Shown here in pieces: positions 42,056 to 51,336 of a stretch of DNA of 64,000 nucleotides (position 1 is the first letter of the stretch; each line of letters opens with the position of its first letter). The notes beneath the pieces are model-generated. The model made no database searches and had not been told where the DNA came from. It saw only the letters and a list, made by a program, of their open reading frames with translations. Location: the NCBI RefSeq assembly GCF_013055795.1, contig NZ_JABETO010000007.1, positions 19,147 to 83,146 of the forward strand. Reading direction: 5' to 3'. This DNA comes from Streptomyces sp. I05A-00742 (GTDB lineage: Bacteria > Actinomycetota > Actinomycetes > Streptomycetales > Streptomycetaceae). The translations under genes were made by a program, and so were the position numbers.

Positions 42056-43135
42056 ATGACGACCGACGCCGCCACCGACGGCCGGCCCCCGCTCCCCGGA
42101 CGCCGGGGACCGGACGGCGGCCACACCCCGCACCCCACCGGCACCGCCGCCGACGTCCTCGCGCGCTATCTGCACCAGCAGGCCACGGAGTTCCTGCGCG
42201 CCCTGCGCCTGCACGGCGACAGCGGGCACGGCACCGGGACCGCCGCCGAGGACAGCGCCGAGGCCGTCCGGCTGCTGCGCGGCGCCGCCCGCCGCGTCGC
42301 CGGAGCGCTACAGGTCTTCCGGCCGCTGACCGAGGTCCCCTGGACCGACCAGTTCCGGACCGAACTCGGCTGGCTGACCGAGACGCTGGGCCGCGAGTAC
42401 GCGTGCGCGGCCCGGCTGGCCCGGCTGCGCGGCGCGCTGCACCGGCTCTCCGGCGCCTCCGCCGACGGCGGCCCCGGGAGCGCCCCCGCCGTCGGCGCGG
42501 CCCGCGCCGGTGCCCTGCTCGAACGCCAGCTGACCCTGGCCCGGACGCGCGCCCACTCCGCCGCGCTCCAGGCGCTGGGCTCCGCGCGCTTCCATGCCGT
42601 CGCCGACGCCGTCGCCGTGCTCTCCACCGACCCGCCGCTCGACCCCGCCGCCCACGACCTGCCCGCCCACGAGGCCCTGCCGCTGCTCGCCGAGCAGACC
42701 CACCGGCTCCTCCTCGAAGCCGCCGGCACCCTGCCGCTCTCCGTCGCCGGACTGCCGTACAACGCCGAGGGGCTCTCCCACGGCCTCGCCGGCCCGGGCG
42801 CCCCCGCCGCCGAGGGCCGGCAGGACGCCCCCTGGCACCACGTACGCCTGCTGGTCCGCCTCCGCCGCTACGCCCAGGAAGTCCTCGACGAACAGCACCG
42901 CACCGAGGTCGAACCCGCCCTCACCATAAGGCTCCTGAGCGCCGGCCAGACCCTCGACCGGCACCGCGACGCCGCCGAGGCCGCCTCCTACGCGGCCGCC
43001 GCCGCCCGCACCCCCCGCATCGCCCCCGCCACCGCCTACGCCCTCGGCGTCCTCCACGCCGACCAGCGCCACGAGGTCGAAGCCGCCCGGTTCGCCTTCG
43101 GCCGGATCTGGCAACGAATGGCGGTCCCCCGATGA
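42056..43135 (+). CDS. CHAD-domain protein
   Basis: A 359-residue alpha-helical CHAD protein. CHAD domains bind polyphosphate, and this gene lies directly after ppk, which supports that role. The conserved basic/His residues occur in RLLRGAARRVAGALQVFRPL, HHVRLLVRLRRYAQEVLDEQ and QTLDRHRDAAEA. The ATG at 42056 was chosen; a GTG at 41981 inside ppk would also be open. The stop codon overlaps the MutT start (ATGA). Confidence 0.85.
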   Translation: MTTDAATDGRPPLPGRRGPDGGHTPHPTGTAADVLARYLHQQATEFLRALRLHGDSGHGTGTAAEDSAEAVRLLRGAARRVAGALQVFRPLTEVPWTDQFRTELGWLTETLGREYACAARLARLRGALHRLSGASADGGPGSAPAVGAARAGALLERQLTLARTRAHSAALQALGSARFHAVADAVAVLSTDPPLDPAAHDLPAHEALPLLAEQTHRLLLEAAGTLPLSVAGLPYNAEGLSHGLAGPGAPAAEGRQDAPWHHVRLLVRLRRYAQEVLDEQHRTEVEPALTIRLLSAGQTLDRHRDAAEAASYAAAAARTPRIAPATAYALGVLHADQRHEVEAARFAFGRIWQRMAVPR

Positions 43136-43572
43136 AACCCGTCAAACCCGCCCCCGGCACCGCCGACGCAGTCGTCCGCGCCGCCGGCTGCGTCCTTTGG
43201 CGCCGCGCCCCCCACGGCGGCATCGAGCTCGCCCTCGTCCACCGCCCCAAATACCTCGACTGGTCCTACCCCAAAGGCAAACTCAAACCCCGCGAGGACC
43301 CCCGCACCGGCGCCCTCCGCGAGGTCCGCGAGGAGACCGGCATGGACTGCGTCCTCGGCGCGCCCCTGCCGACCTCCGGCTATCCCGTGGCCGACGGGCG
43401 GTGGAAGGAGGTGCGGTACTGGGCGGCGGAGGCGTGCGGGGGCACGTTCGTGCCCAATCGGGAGGTGGATCGGTTGGCCTGGCTCCCGCCCGGGGAGGCG
43501 CGGGGGCGGTTGACGCATGAGCGGGATCGGGGGTTGGTGGATGCGTTGCTGGTGGTGTTGGGGGTGGGGTAG
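43132..43572 (+). CDS. Nudix (MutT-like) hydrolase
   Basis: A 146-residue Nudix hydrolase with an intact box GKLKPREDPRTGALREVREE followed by TGM. It starts MKPVKPAPGTADAVVRAAGC. Homologues placed next to ppk and CHAD are related to the catalytic half of MutT1-type enzymes that hydrolyse 8-oxo-GTP or diadenosine polyphosphates. The exact substrate is open. It is the last gene of the ppk-CHAD-mutT unit and is followed at once by a repeat. Confidence 0.88.
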   Translation: MKPVKPAPGTADAVVRAAGCVLWRRAPHGGIELALVHRPKYLDWSYPKGKLKPREDPRTGALREVREETGMDCVLGAPLPTSGYPVADGRWKEVRYWAAEACGGTFVPNREVDRLAWLPPGEARGRLTHERDRGLVDALLVVLGVG

Positions 43573-43714
43573 CCCCGGGCCCTCCCCCAGAGGGGGCACC
43601 CCCAACGGGCTGAGATAGCCCGTCCGGCGTTTGAGGACAGCGCGCGCAGCGCGCTTCTGGGGGTGTGGGGGCTTGCCCCCGCAGAAACGGTGAAAGGGAG
43701 GGACCGGGGCACCC
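43573..43714. repeat. Intergenic repeat family, copy D
   Basis: Runs from the mutT stop to the methyltransferase stop. It begins GCCCCGGGCCCTCCCCCAGA, a left arm like that of copy C. The inner right arm AGCCCGTCCGGCGTTTGAG and GAAACGGTGAAAGG then GGGACCGGGG resemble copies A and B. It thus looks like a mosaic. It coincides with a change in gene order relative to S. coelicolor. Confidence 0.85.
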
Positions 43715-44530
43715 CTACCCCCGAGGCGCCACCGCCTCCCACCGCACCGTAACCTCCCCCTGCCGCCACCGCCGCACCCCACCCACCAACGGCCAATCCG
43801 CACCGAGCGACGACACCGCCCGAATCCACCGCTGCCGAGCCCCCAAAGACGCATAGGGCGCGGCCGCCGCCCAAGCCCGGTCGAAGTCACAAAGAAACGC
43901 ATGCACCGGCTCCCCCGGCACATTCCGATGAATGAGCGCCTTCGGCAACCGCTCCGCAAGATCCGAAGGCGCCCCCAGCGACCCGAGCCGCGCCGCGAAG
44001 GTGACGGTGCGCGGCCCCTCAGGGCCGAGGGCGACCCACACATGCCGCCGCCCGATCTCGTCGCAGGTGCCCTCGACGAGCAGCCCGTCGGGCGCGAGCC
44101 GCGCGCGGAGCCGCGCCCAGACGGCGGCGACCTCGTCCTCGTCGTACTGGCGGAGCACGTTGGCGGCCCGGATGAAGAGGGGCCGGCGCCCGGCCGCGAG
44201 GGGCACCTCGAAGCCGCCGCGGGCGAAGGCGAGCCCGTCGCGCTCGTAGGGGGCGGCGGCCGCGACCCGGGCGGGGTCGATCTCGACGCCGACGACCTGG
44301 GCGTCGGCCCGCACCCGCCGCAGCCGGTCGAGCAGCTCGACGGCGGTCCAGGGCGCGGCCCCGTAGCCGAGGTCGACGGCGACGGGGTCGGCGGAGCGGC
44401 GGAGGGCGGAGGCGTGGACGGCGGTGATCCAGCGGTCCATCCGGCGCAACCGGTTCGGGTTGGTCGTACCGCGCGTCGCCGCCCCGACGGGGCGCTGGTG
44501 GGGGGCGGATGCGGGACGGACGGCGGCCAT
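43715..44530 (-). CDS. SAM-dependent methyltransferase-like protein
   Basis: A 271-residue class I methyltransferase-like protein. The SAM-binding motif is [14 protein letters not shown] and the acidic end of strand two is [11 protein letters not shown]. The C-terminal part carries [20 protein letters not shown]. No signature of a particular substrate class. The ATG at 44530 is preceded by a TACGCT box at six bases. It is divergent from mshA and convergent with mutT. Confidence 0.82.
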   Translation of the reverse strand: MAAVRPASAPHQRPVGAATRGTTNPNRLRRMDRWITAVHASALRRSADPVAVDLGYGAAPWTAVELLDRLRRVRADAQVVGVEIDPARVAAAAPYERDGLAFARGGFEVPLAAGRRPLFIRAANVLRQYDEDEVAAVWARLRARLAPDGLLVEGTCDEIGRRHVWVALGPEGPRTVTFAARLGSLGAPSDLAERLPKALIHRNVPGEPVHAFLCDFDRAWAAAAPYASLGARQRWIRAVSSLGADWPLVGGVRRWRQGEVTVRWEAVAPRG

Positions 44531-44536
44531 GCACCG

Positions 44537-44542
44537 AGCGTA
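44537..44542 (-). promoter_or_regulatory. -10 box TACGCT of the methyltransferase gene
   Basis: TACGCT, six bases (CGGTGC), then the ATG at 44530. Confidence 0.62.
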
Positions 44543-44694
44543 AGCGGTTCCGGTCGGACGCCGGACCGTGCGGCGGGCCGCATCACTGTTTGGTAAAGGA
44601 GGAAAGAGGAGGGAAGGGGAGCGGGCGGTTCCGCGTTCCAGGGTTGACCCCTGACGTACGCACGCCCCCCACAGGCGGACGGAGGACCCGAACG

Positions 44695-46062
44695 GTGAGC
44701 CAGTACGCACCCCGGCGCGGTGCGCGCCGCACCCGTACGCATGGCAGCCCCTTCGCCCGGCCCCAGCAGTTCCTGCGCCGCGCGCAGGGCCGGCTGCCGC
44801 GCCGCGTCGCGATGCTCAGCGTCCACACCTCGCCGCTGCACCAGCCCGGCACGGGCGACGCGGGCGGCATGAACGTCTACATCGTCGAGCTCGCGAAGCG
44901 GCTCGCCGCCATCGGCATCGAGGTGGAGGTGTTCACCCGGGCCACCACCGGCCATCTGCCGCCCACCGTGGAGCTGGCCCCCGGCGTCCTCGTCCGGCAC
45001 ATCGACGCGGGCCCGTACGAGGGCCTGGCGAAGGAGGAGCTGCCGGCCCAGCTCTGCGCCTTCACACACGGCGTGATGCAGGCGTGGGCGGGCCACCGGC
45101 CGGGCCACTACGACCTCGTCCACTCGCACTACTGGCTGTCCGGGCACGTCGGCTGGCTGGCCGCCGAGCGCTGGGGCGTGCCGCTGGTGCACGCGATGCA
45201 CACGATGGCCAAGGTGAAGAACGCGGCGCTGGCGGCGGGGGACACCCCCGAGCCGCAGGCCCGGGTGATCGGCGAGACGCAGATCGTCCGGGCGGCCGAC
45301 CGGCTGATCGCGAACACGGAGGGCGAGGCCGAGGAGCTCGTACGGCACTACGACGCGGCCCCGGGCAAGGTCGCCGTGGTCCACCCCGGCGTCAATCTGG
45401 AGCGGTTCCGGGAGGCCGACGGCCGGGCCGCGGCCCGCGCCCGGCTCGGGCTGCCGCAGGACGCGCTGGTCCCGCTGTTCGCCGGCCGGATCCAGCCGCT
45501 GAAGGCGCCCGACGTGCTGCTGCGCGCCGTCGCCGAGCTGCTGGACCGCCGTCCCGGGCTGCGCTCGCGGATCGTCGTCCCGGTGGTCGGCGGCCCGAGC
45601 GGCAGCGGTCTCGCGAAGCCGGAGGAGCTGCACAAGCTGGCCGCCCGCCTGGGGATCACGGACGTGGTCCGGTTCCGTCCGCCGACGGATCAGGATCGGC
45701 TCGCCGACTGGTACCGGGCGGCGTCCGTGCTGGTCATGCCCTCGTACAGCGAGTCCTTCGGCCTGGTGGCGGTGGAGGCGCAGGCCTGCGGCACACCGGT
45801 CGTCGCCGCGTCCGTGGGCGGTCTGCCGGTGGCGGTCAGGAACGGGACGAGCGGCTTCCTGGTGGACGGCCACGACCCCGCCGACTACGCGCGGGCGCTG
45901 GAGCGCTTCGCCGACGCGCCGGAGCTGGCCGGCACGATGGGCGCCGCGGCGGCGGCGCACGCCCGGTCCTTCGGCTGGGACACGGCGGCCGGCGTCACGG
46001 CCGGGGTGTACACCGAAGCGATCATCGAACGCCGTCGTCGCCTACGCTCGGCGTATGTCTGA
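44695..46062 (+). CDS. mshA: D-inositol-3-phosphate glycosyltransferase MshA
   Basis: A 455-residue GT4 glycosyltransferase that joins GlcNAc from UDP-GlcNAc to inositol-3-phosphate, the first step of mycothiol synthesis. Landmarks are [20 protein letters not shown] near the N-terminus, [23 protein letters not shown] and the EX7E region [19 protein letters not shown]. The GTG at 44695 has GGAGGA eight bases upstream. The 3' end overlaps the YbjN gene by eight bases. Confidence 0.93.
   Translation: MSQYAPRRGARRTRTHGSPFARPQQFLRRAQGRLPRRVAMLSVHTSPLHQPGTGDAGGMNVYIVELAKRLAAIGIEVEVFTRATTGHLPPTVELAPGVLVRHIDAGPYEGLAKEELPAQLCAFTHGVMQAWAGHRPGHYDLVHSHYWLSGHVGWLAAERWGVPLVHAMHTMAKVKNAALAAGDTPEPQARVIGETQIVRAADRLIANTEGEAEELVRHYDAAPGKVAVVHPGVNLERFREADGRAAARARLGLPQDALVPLFAGRIQPLKAPDVLLRAVAELLDRRPGLRSRIVVPVVGGPSGSGLAKPEELHKLAARLGITDVVRFRPPTDQDRLADWYRAASVLVMPSYSESFGLVAVEAQACGTPVVAASVGGLPVAVRNGTSGFLVDGHDPADYARALERFADAPELAGTMGAAAAAHARSFGWDTAAGVTAGVYTEAIIERRRRLRSAYV
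46043..46048 (+). promoter_or_regulatory. -10 box TACGCT of the YbjN gene, inside the mshA 3' end
   Basis: TACGCT, six bases (CGGCGT), then the ATG at 46055; lies within the last codons of mshA. Confidence 0.62.
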
Positions 46063-46558
46063 CGCGAAGACCACCATCGAGCGGACGCTCAGCGAGGCCG
46101 CGCTCGAATGGGAGAGCCCGGACGACGGCACGTACGTCGTGAAGCTGCCCGGTACGCGGAAGTTGTCGACGACCGTGTCGCTGGTCGTCGGCAACCACTC
46201 CCTGTCCGTCAACGCCTTCGTGGTGCGCTGCCCCGACGAGAACCACGAGGCGGTGCACCGCTGGCTGCTGGAGCGCAACACCCGGCTGTACGGCGTGGCG
46301 TACGCCCTCGACCGGCTGGGCGACATCTACCTCGTGGGGCGGCTGCCGCTGGCCGCCGTGACGCCCGACGAGATCGACCGGATCCTCGGCACGGTGCTGG
46401 AGAACGCGGACGGCAGCTTCAACACCCTTCTGGAGATGGGGTTCGCGAGCGCGATCCGCAAGGAGTACGCGTGGCGCACCGCACGGGGCGAGTCCACGCG
46501 CAACCTGGAGGCGTTCACCCGGCTGACGGGCGAGGGCGAGGACGGCCGGAAGGAGTGA
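46055..46558 (+). CDS. YbjN-domain protein
   Basis: A 167-residue YbjN/TY-chaperone-like protein ([20 protein letters not shown]), a soluble alpha/beta fold related to secretion chaperones; function in actinobacteria unknown. It is conserved directly after mshA in Streptomyces. The start overlaps the end of mshA by eight bases, yet it carries its own -10 box, so both readthrough and independent transcription are possible. Confidence 0.85.
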   Translation: MSDAKTTIERTLSEAALEWESPDDGTYVVKLPGTRKLSTTVSLVVGNHSLSVNAFVVRCPDENHEAVHRWLLERNTRLYGVAYALDRLGDIYLVGRLPLAAVTPDEIDRILGTVLENADGSFNTLLEMGFASAIRKEYAWRTARGESTRNLEAFTRLTGEGEDGRKE

Positions 46559-46574
46559 CGCGGGGCCGGGGCGT

Positions 46575-47858
46575 TCAGGCCGGCATGGCCTCGGCCTCCG
46601 GCTGTCCGGTGGCCGGCGTCTTCCCCTGTGCCACCGGCGTCTCCGCCGCCCCCTCCTCCGGCAGGTCGCGCGTCAGCAGCCAGTACCCCGCGCCGGCGAT
46701 CGTGCCGACCACCGCGCACCCGGCCCACAGCACGCCGGCCCCGAACTCCTCGATGATCACGCCGCCCGTCAGCGGCGCGACCAGGGCCGCGAGCGTCCAC
46801 GACAGCGAGAACACGCCCTGGTAGCGGCCCCGTGCGTGGAGCGGGGAGAAGCGCACCACCATGCCCGACTGGGTGGGCGAGTTGATGATCTCGGCGAGCG
46901 TCCAGACGACGATGGTCAGCGCGAAGACGCCGACCGAGCCGGCGAAGGCGGTCAGCCCGAAGCCGTACCCGGCGAGCAGGGCGGAGAAGACCAGCAGCCG
47001 CCGCGGGTCGTGGCGTTCGATGACCCGGGTCACCGGGATCTGCAGCACGACGATCATGATGCCGTTGACGGCCATGACCATGCCGTAGTCCTGGGTCGAC
47101 AGCCCCTCCCGGCCCATCGCCACCGGCAGCGCCACCGAGCTCTGATGGAAGATCACCGCCACCAGGAAGGCCAGGCCGGTGACGCCCATGAACCGGCCGT
47201 CCCGCAGCACCGAGCCCAGCCCCACGGCCGGCGCGGCCTCGCCGGGGCCCGACGGCGCGACCGGCTCGGGCCGCGACTCGGGGAGCGTGAAGTAGCACAG
47301 GACCGCGCAGGCCAGCGTGATCGCGGCCTCCCCGAGGAAGCCCGCCAGGTAGCTGTACTCGGCGACGAAGCCCGCCGCGGTCGAGGAGACCGCGAACCCC
47401 ATGTTGATCGCCCAGTAGTTGATCGAGTAGGCCCGCAGCCGGTCCTCGGGCCGGATGATGTCGGCCATCATCGCGGTGACGGCCGGCCGCGAGGCGTTGC
47501 TGGTCAGTCCGACCAGGAAGGCGGCGCCCGCGATCGGCACCGGGTCGTGCACAAAGCCCAGCAGCGCCACGGACGCGGCGGTCGACACCTGGGCGATCAT
47601 CAGGGTGGGGCGCCGCCCCAGCCGGTCCGTCATCACCCCGGCCCCGAGCGAGGCGACCACCCCGCCGAGCCCGTGCAGCGCCGCGACCAGCCCGGCGTAC
47701 GAGGCGGAGTAGCCGCGCTCCATCGTCAGGTACAGCGCGAGGAACGTCGCGACGAACCCGCCCAGGCGGTTGACCAGCGTGGCGACCCACAGCCACCAGA
47801 ACGCCCGTGGCAGTCCCGCCACGCTCTCCCTCGCCGCCCTGCCCATGCGCGCGATCAC
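46575..47858 (-). CDS. MFS transporter
   Basis: A 427-residue major-facilitator protein with 12 predicted helices. The loop 2-3 motif is GVMTDRLGRRPT, and LTSNASRPAVTAMMADI lies near helix 5, typical of drug or metabolite exporters. The C-terminal tail is acidic and Pro/Ala-rich. The GTG at 47858 has AGGGGG five bases upstream; ATG 47846 is an alternative. It is convergent with YbjN. A palindrome at 47933-47949 lies in its upstream region. Confidence 0.85.
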   Translation of the reverse strand: MIARMGRAARESVAGLPRAFWWLWVATLVNRLGGFVATFLALYLTMERGYSASYAGLVAALHGLGGVVASLGAGVMTDRLGRRPTLMIAQVSTAASVALLGFVHDPVPIAGAAFLVGLTSNASRPAVTAMMADIIRPEDRLRAYSINYWAINMGFAVSSTAAGFVAEYSYLAGFLGEAAITLACAVLCYFTLPESRPEPVAPSGPGEAAPAVGLGSVLRDGRFMGVTGLAFLVAVIFHQSSVALPVAMGREGLSTQDYGMVMAVNGIMIVVLQIPVTRVIERHDPRRLLVFSALLAGYGFGLTAFAGSVGVFALTIVVWTLAEIINSPTQSGMVVRFSPLHARGRYQGVFSLSWTLAALVAPLTGGVIIEEFGAGVLWAGCAVVGTIAGAGYWLLTRDLPEEGAAETPVAQGKTPATGQPEAEAMPA

Positions 47859-47932
47859 GCGTGCCCCCTGGATGTAAGTGGTGTTCAGCTGATCCGCACC
47901 TTACGAGCGCCGGGCATGTGCACGCCATCCAA

Positions 47933-47949
47933 TTGACACGATCCGTCAA
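47933..47949. promoter_or_regulatory. Inverted repeat upstream of the MFS gene
   Basis: TTGAC-ACGATCC-GTCAA, five-base arms, in an AT-richer patch 75 bases upstream of the MFS start. Each arm also resembles a -35 hexamer. Possible operator or promoter element. Confidence 0.4.
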
Positions 47950-47995
47950 GTGGACCGCCGGCCACCGCCGGGAGCGACGCCCCCGCACCGTCGAT

Positions 47996-48001
47996 TACGC
48001 T
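47996..48001 (+). promoter_or_regulatory. -10 box TACGCT of the phosphoglycerate mutase gene
   Basis: TACGCT, seven bases (CAAGGGC), then the ATG at 48009. Confidence 0.62.
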
Positions 48002-48008
48002 CAAGGGC

Positions 48009-48770
48009 ATGGCCGACGCACCGTACAAGCTCATCCTCCTCCGCCACGGCGAGAGCGAGTGGAACGCGAAGAACCTGTTCACCGGCTGGGTGGACGTCAA
48101 CCTCAACGAGAAGGGCGAGAAGGAGGCCGTCCGCGGCGGAGAACTGCTCAAGGACGCCGGCCTGCTCCCTGACGTGGTCCACACCTCCCTCCAGAAGCGC
48201 GCCATCCGCACCGCGCAGCTGGCCCTGGAGGCCGCCGACCGCCACTGGATCCCCGTCCACCGCTCCTGGCGGCTGAACGAGCGCCACTACGGCGCCCTCC
48301 AGGGCAAGGACAAGGCCCAGACCCTGGCCGAGTTCGGCGAGGAGCAGTTCATGCTCTGGCGCCGCTCGTACGACACCCCGCCGCCCGCCCTCGAGGACGG
48401 CTCCGAGTTCTCCCAGAGCGACGACGCGCGCTACGCCTCCATCCCCCCGGAGCTGCGCCCGCGCACCGAGTGCCTCAAGGACGTCGTCGTCCGCATGCTG
48501 CCCTACTGGTACGACGGCATCGTCCCCGACCTGCTCGCCGGCCGCACCGTCCTGGTCGCCGCCCACGGCAACTCGCTGCGCGCCCTGGTCAAGCACCTCG
48601 ACGGCATCTCCGACGCCGACATCGCCGGCCTCAACATCCCCACCGGCATCCCGCTCGCCTACGAGCTCGACGCCGACTTCCGCCCCGTCACCCCCGGCGG
48701 CACCTACCTCGACCCGGAGGCCGCCAAGGCCGCCATCGAAGCCGTCAAGAACCAGGGCAAGAAGAAGTAG
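48009..48770 (+). CDS. gpmA: 2,3-bisphosphoglycerate-dependent phosphoglycerate mutase
   Basis: A 253-residue dPGM that interconverts 3- and 2-phosphoglycerate in glycolysis. The phosphohistidine motif [18 protein letters not shown] is at the N-terminus, with [10 protein letters not shown] in the middle. The second catalytic His is in [15 protein letters not shown]. The tail is NQGKKK. Normal family length. A leaderless promoter is likely and a strong hairpin terminates the gene. Confidence 0.94.
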   Translation: MADAPYKLILLRHGESEWNAKNLFTGWVDVNLNEKGEKEAVRGGELLKDAGLLPDVVHTSLQKRAIRTAQLALEAADRHWIPVHRSWRLNERHYGALQGKDKAQTLAEFGEEQFMLWRRSYDTPPPALEDGSEFSQSDDARYASIPPELRPRTECLKDVVVRMLPYWYDGIVPDLLAGRTVLVAAHGNSLRALVKHLDGISDADIAGLNIPTGIPLAYELDADFRPVTPGGTYLDPEAAKAAIEAVKNQGKKK

Positions 48771-48792
48771 CCCGGCACGGACCGGACATACA

Positions 48793-48836
48793 GGCAAGGG
48801 CCCCCGGCCGGCGACAGCCGTCCGGGGGCCCTTGCC
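48793..48836. terminator. Strong bidirectional terminator after gpmA
   Basis: Perfect 15-base-pair stem: GGCAAGGGCCCCCGG with CCGGGGGCCCTTGCC around a 14-base loop. It is shared with the convergent microprotein gene, whose stop is 25 bases away. Confidence 0.88.
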
Positions 48837-48860
48837 CGTGAGTGACGTGGACGCGGCGTG

Positions 48861-48983
48861 TCAGCCGCAGCTCCCGCCGCACTGGCAGGAGCCGCCTTGC
48901 TGGCAGCCGCAGGTGCAGCCGGGCCCGCACTGGCATCCGCTCATCGCGGGCGCTGCGGGGATGTGCGCGAGAGAACCGGTCAT
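48861..48983 (-). CDS. Metallothionein-like Cys-rich microprotein
   Basis: A 40-residue protein: a short N-terminus (MTGSLAHIPAAPA), then SGCQCGPGCTCGCQQGGSCQ and CGGSCG. Eight cysteines in 23 residues are spaced CxC-x3-CxCxC-x5-CxC-x3-C, with Gly and Gln between them, as in metallothioneins. It would bind zinc, copper or similar ions; this is inferred from composition. The ATG at 48983 has AGGAGG six bases upstream, a very strong site. A TTGACG is found about 70 bases upstream of the start. I do not recognise a named family. Confidence 0.72.
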   Translation of the reverse strand: MTGSLAHIPAAPAMSGCQCGPGCTCGCQQGGSCQCGGSCG

Positions 48984-49115
48984 GCGGTACCTCCTCGATG
49001 GGTGGTCTGCCACACCCCACTCAACGCTCACCCGGCGTCGGTCGTCAATGCGCTTGGTGTACGAGTGTGCGGGCGCACGGAGTACGCCGGGGAGCGTAGC
49101 GGCGCACTCCATGAG

Positions 49116-49805
49116 TCAGGAAGCCTCCCCTGCGCCGGGGGTGTTCGCCGACTGGCCGAGCTCGTCCGCGTGCTCGCCCGTGACCAGGTAGACGACGCGC
49201 TTGGCGACGGAGACGGCATGGTCGGCGAACCGCTCGTAGTAGCGGCCCAGCAGGGTCACGTCGACGGCCGTCTCGATGCCGTGCTGCCAGCGGTCGTCCA
49301 TCAGGTGCTGGAAGAGCGCGCGGTGCAGCAGGTCCATGGCGTCGTCGTCCTGCTCCAGCTGGAGCGCCAGGTCCACGTCCTTGGTGATCAGCACCTCGCC
49401 GGCCTTGGCCATCAGCCGCTGGGCGAGCTGGCCCATCTCCAGCACGGTGGAGTGCAGGTCGCGCGGGACCGCCGTGTCGGGGAAGCGCAGCCGGGCGAGC
49501 TTCGCGACGTGCTGCGCGAGGTCGCCGGAACGCTCCAGGTCGGCGCTCATCCGCAGCGACGTCACGACGATCCGCAGATCCGTGGCGACCGGCTGCTGCC
49601 GGGCCAGCAGGGCGATGGCCCGCGCCTCCAGGTCCCGCTGGAGGTCGTCCACCTTGCTGTCGCCGGCGATCACGGCCTCGGCGAGCTTGAGGTCCGCGTC
49701 CAGGATCGCCGTCGTGGCGCGCCCTATGGCGGAGCCGACGAGCCGTGCCATTTCGACCAGCCCGTCGCCTATCGAGTCCAGCTCCTCGTGGTACGCGTCC
49801 CGCAT
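49116..49805 (-). CDS. phoU: Phosphate signalling regulator PhoU
   Basis: A 229-residue all-helical PhoU protein built of two repeats, with the metal-binding E/D motifs (DLERSGDLAQHVAKLA and YYERFADHAVSVAKR). It modulates PhoR and phosphate uptake. It is divergent from phoR-phoP across a PHO box, the arrangement known in Streptomyces, where PhoP activates phoU under phosphate limitation. The ATG at 49805 has AAGGA four bases upstream. Confidence 0.92.
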   Translation of the reverse strand: MRDAYHEELDSIGDGLVEMARLVGSAIGRATTAILDADLKLAEAVIAGDSKVDDLQRDLEARAIALLARQQPVATDLRIVVTSLRMSADLERSGDLAQHVAKLARLRFPDTAVPRDLHSTVLEMGQLAQRLMAKAGEVLITKDVDLALQLEQDDDAMDLLHRALFQHLMDDRWQHGIETAVDVTLLGRYYERFADHAVSVAKRVVYLVTGEHADELGQSANTPGAGEAS

Positions 49806-49943
49806 CGTGTCCTTCTCTCGCTTCGAGTCGTGCGGCGGCCGGTGCGTGCTCTCGTCGCCGTCACCGCGGCACCGGGCGGGGATCCTGCCCGGTCGGCCGG
49901 CCCGGCTCCTACGATCCGGCCGGAAACCGACGGGTGACGACCT

Positions 49944-49976
49944 CCCGAGTGAACCACCACCGACCTCAAGGTGAAC
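49944..49976 (-). promoter_or_regulatory. PHO box between phoU and phoR
   Basis: On the minus strand three 11-base units in a row: GTTCACCTTGA, GGTCGGTGGTG and GTTCACTCGGG. Two are good matches to the GTTCACC PhoP half-site, exactly 22 bases apart. The site lies 139 bases from phoU and 74 from phoR. Confidence 0.82.
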
Positions 49977-50037
49977 TCTCGGCAACGTGTGTTCGAGGCA
50001 CCCCCCATTTGGCTGTGGGGCTGTCGGTGCGCACGCC

Positions 50038-50043
50038 TAACCT
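50038..50043 (+). promoter_or_regulatory. -10 box TAACCT of phoR
   Basis: TAACCT, six bases (GGAGAC), then the ATG at 50050. GGAGAC could also act as a short ribosome-binding site if transcription starts further upstream. Confidence 0.55.
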
Positions 50044-50049
50044 GGAGAC

Positions 50050-51336
50050 ATGAACGTGGACGCGGCCGTCGCCGCAGCGGCAGCCCTCGCCGGACTGTGC
50101 ACCGGCGTGATCGCCATGCTGGCGTTCCGCTGGAGCGAGCGCGACCAGGCCCGCCCGACCCGCAGCTCCCTGCACACCGACGCGGTCCTCCCGCCCGGGG
50201 TGGACACCGTCCTCTCCGTGCTGCGGTCCTCCGCCGTCGTGCTCGACGAGGGGGACGCCGTGGTCAAGGCCAGCTCGGCGGCGTACGCCCTGGGCCTGGT
50301 GCGCGGCGGCCGGCTCGCCGTGGAGCCGATGCTCCAGATGGCCCGCGACACCCGGCGCGACGGCGAGATACGCCAGGTCGAGCTGGACCTGCCGCGCCGC
50401 GGCACCGGCCGCGGGGACGCCCTCGCGGTCTCCGCCCGGGTCGCGCCGCTGGGCTCGCGCCTGGTCCTGCTGCTCGTCGAGGACCTGACCGAGGCCCGCC
50501 GCATCGAGGCCGTGCGCCGCGACTTCGTCGCCAACGTCAGCCATGAGCTCAAGACCCCGGTGGGCGCCCTCTCCCTGCTCTCCGAGGCCGTGATGGACGC
50601 CAGCGACGACCCCGAGGCGGTCACCCGCTTCGCCGGCCGGATGCAGATCGAGGCCACCCGGCTGACCAACCTCGTCCAGGAGCTCATCGACCTCTCCCGG
50701 GTGCAGAACGACGACCCGCTGGAGGACGCCGAGCCCGTCCGCGTGGACGAGCTGGTGGCCGAGGCCATCGACCGGTGCCGCCACCAGGCCGGCACCAAGC
50801 AGATCACCATGGCCAGTTCTGTCGGCGGACCCGAAGGGTCCTCCACTCGGGGTGGTGGCGGGCGACGGGCGGGCGGCTCCGCCGGCCTGCACGTCTGGGG
50901 CAACCGCGGCCAGCTCGCCGCCGCCCTGGGCAACCTCGTCGAGAACGCCGTCAACTACAGCCCGGCCCGCACCCGGGTGGGCATCGCCGCCCGCCGGGTC
51001 GCGGCGCCCGGCGGCGATCTCATCGAGATCGCGGTCACCGACCAGGGCATCGGCATCTCCGAGAAGGACCGCGAGCGGGTCTTCGAGCGCTTCTACCGGG
51101 TCGACCCGGCCCGCTCCCGCGCCACCGGAGGCACCGGCCTCGGCCTGTCGATCGTCAAGCACGTGGCCGCGTCGCACGGCGGCGAGGTCACCGTCTGGAG
51201 CGCCGAGGGCCAGGGCTCCACGTTCACCCTGCGCCTCCCGGAGGCGGGCGTGGACCGCGACCGGCTCCGCCTCCGCCGCTACGACGACACCGCCCCCGGC
51301 AGCGCCGGCATCCCCGCCCCGGAGACCCTCCCGTGA
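50050..51336 (+). CDS. phoR: Phosphate sensor histidine kinase PhoR (SenX3 type)
   Basis: A 428-residue kinase with one N-terminal membrane helix (about 5-26), a PAS-like region and the H-box FVANVSHELKTPVG with His165. The catalytic domain has NLVENAVNYS, VTDQGIGI and GGTGLGLSI. A Gly/Arg/Ser-rich insertion (about 260-275) precedes the ATP domain. It senses phosphate limitation together with PhoU and phosphorylates PhoP. The stop codon overlaps a tiny ORF that leads into phoP. Confidence 0.92.
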   Translation: MNVDAAVAAAAALAGLCTGVIAMLAFRWSERDQARPTRSSLHTDAVLPPGVDTVLSVLRSSAVVLDEGDAVVKASSAAYALGLVRGGRLAVEPMLQMARDTRRDGEIRQVELDLPRRGTGRGDALAVSARVAPLGSRLVLLLVEDLTEARRIEAVRRDFVANVSHELKTPVGALSLLSEAVMDASDDPEAVTRFAGRMQIEATRLTNLVQELIDLSRVQNDDPLEDAEPVRVDELVAEAIDRCRHQAGTKQITMASSVGGPEGSSTRGGGGRRAGGSAGLHVWGNRGQLAAALGNLVENAVNYSPARTRVGIAARRVAAPGGDLIEIAVTDQGIGISEKDRERVFERFYRVDPARSRATGGTGLGLSIVKHVAASHGGEVTVWSAEGQGSTFTLRLPEAGVDRDRLRLRRYDDTAPGSAGIPAPETLP

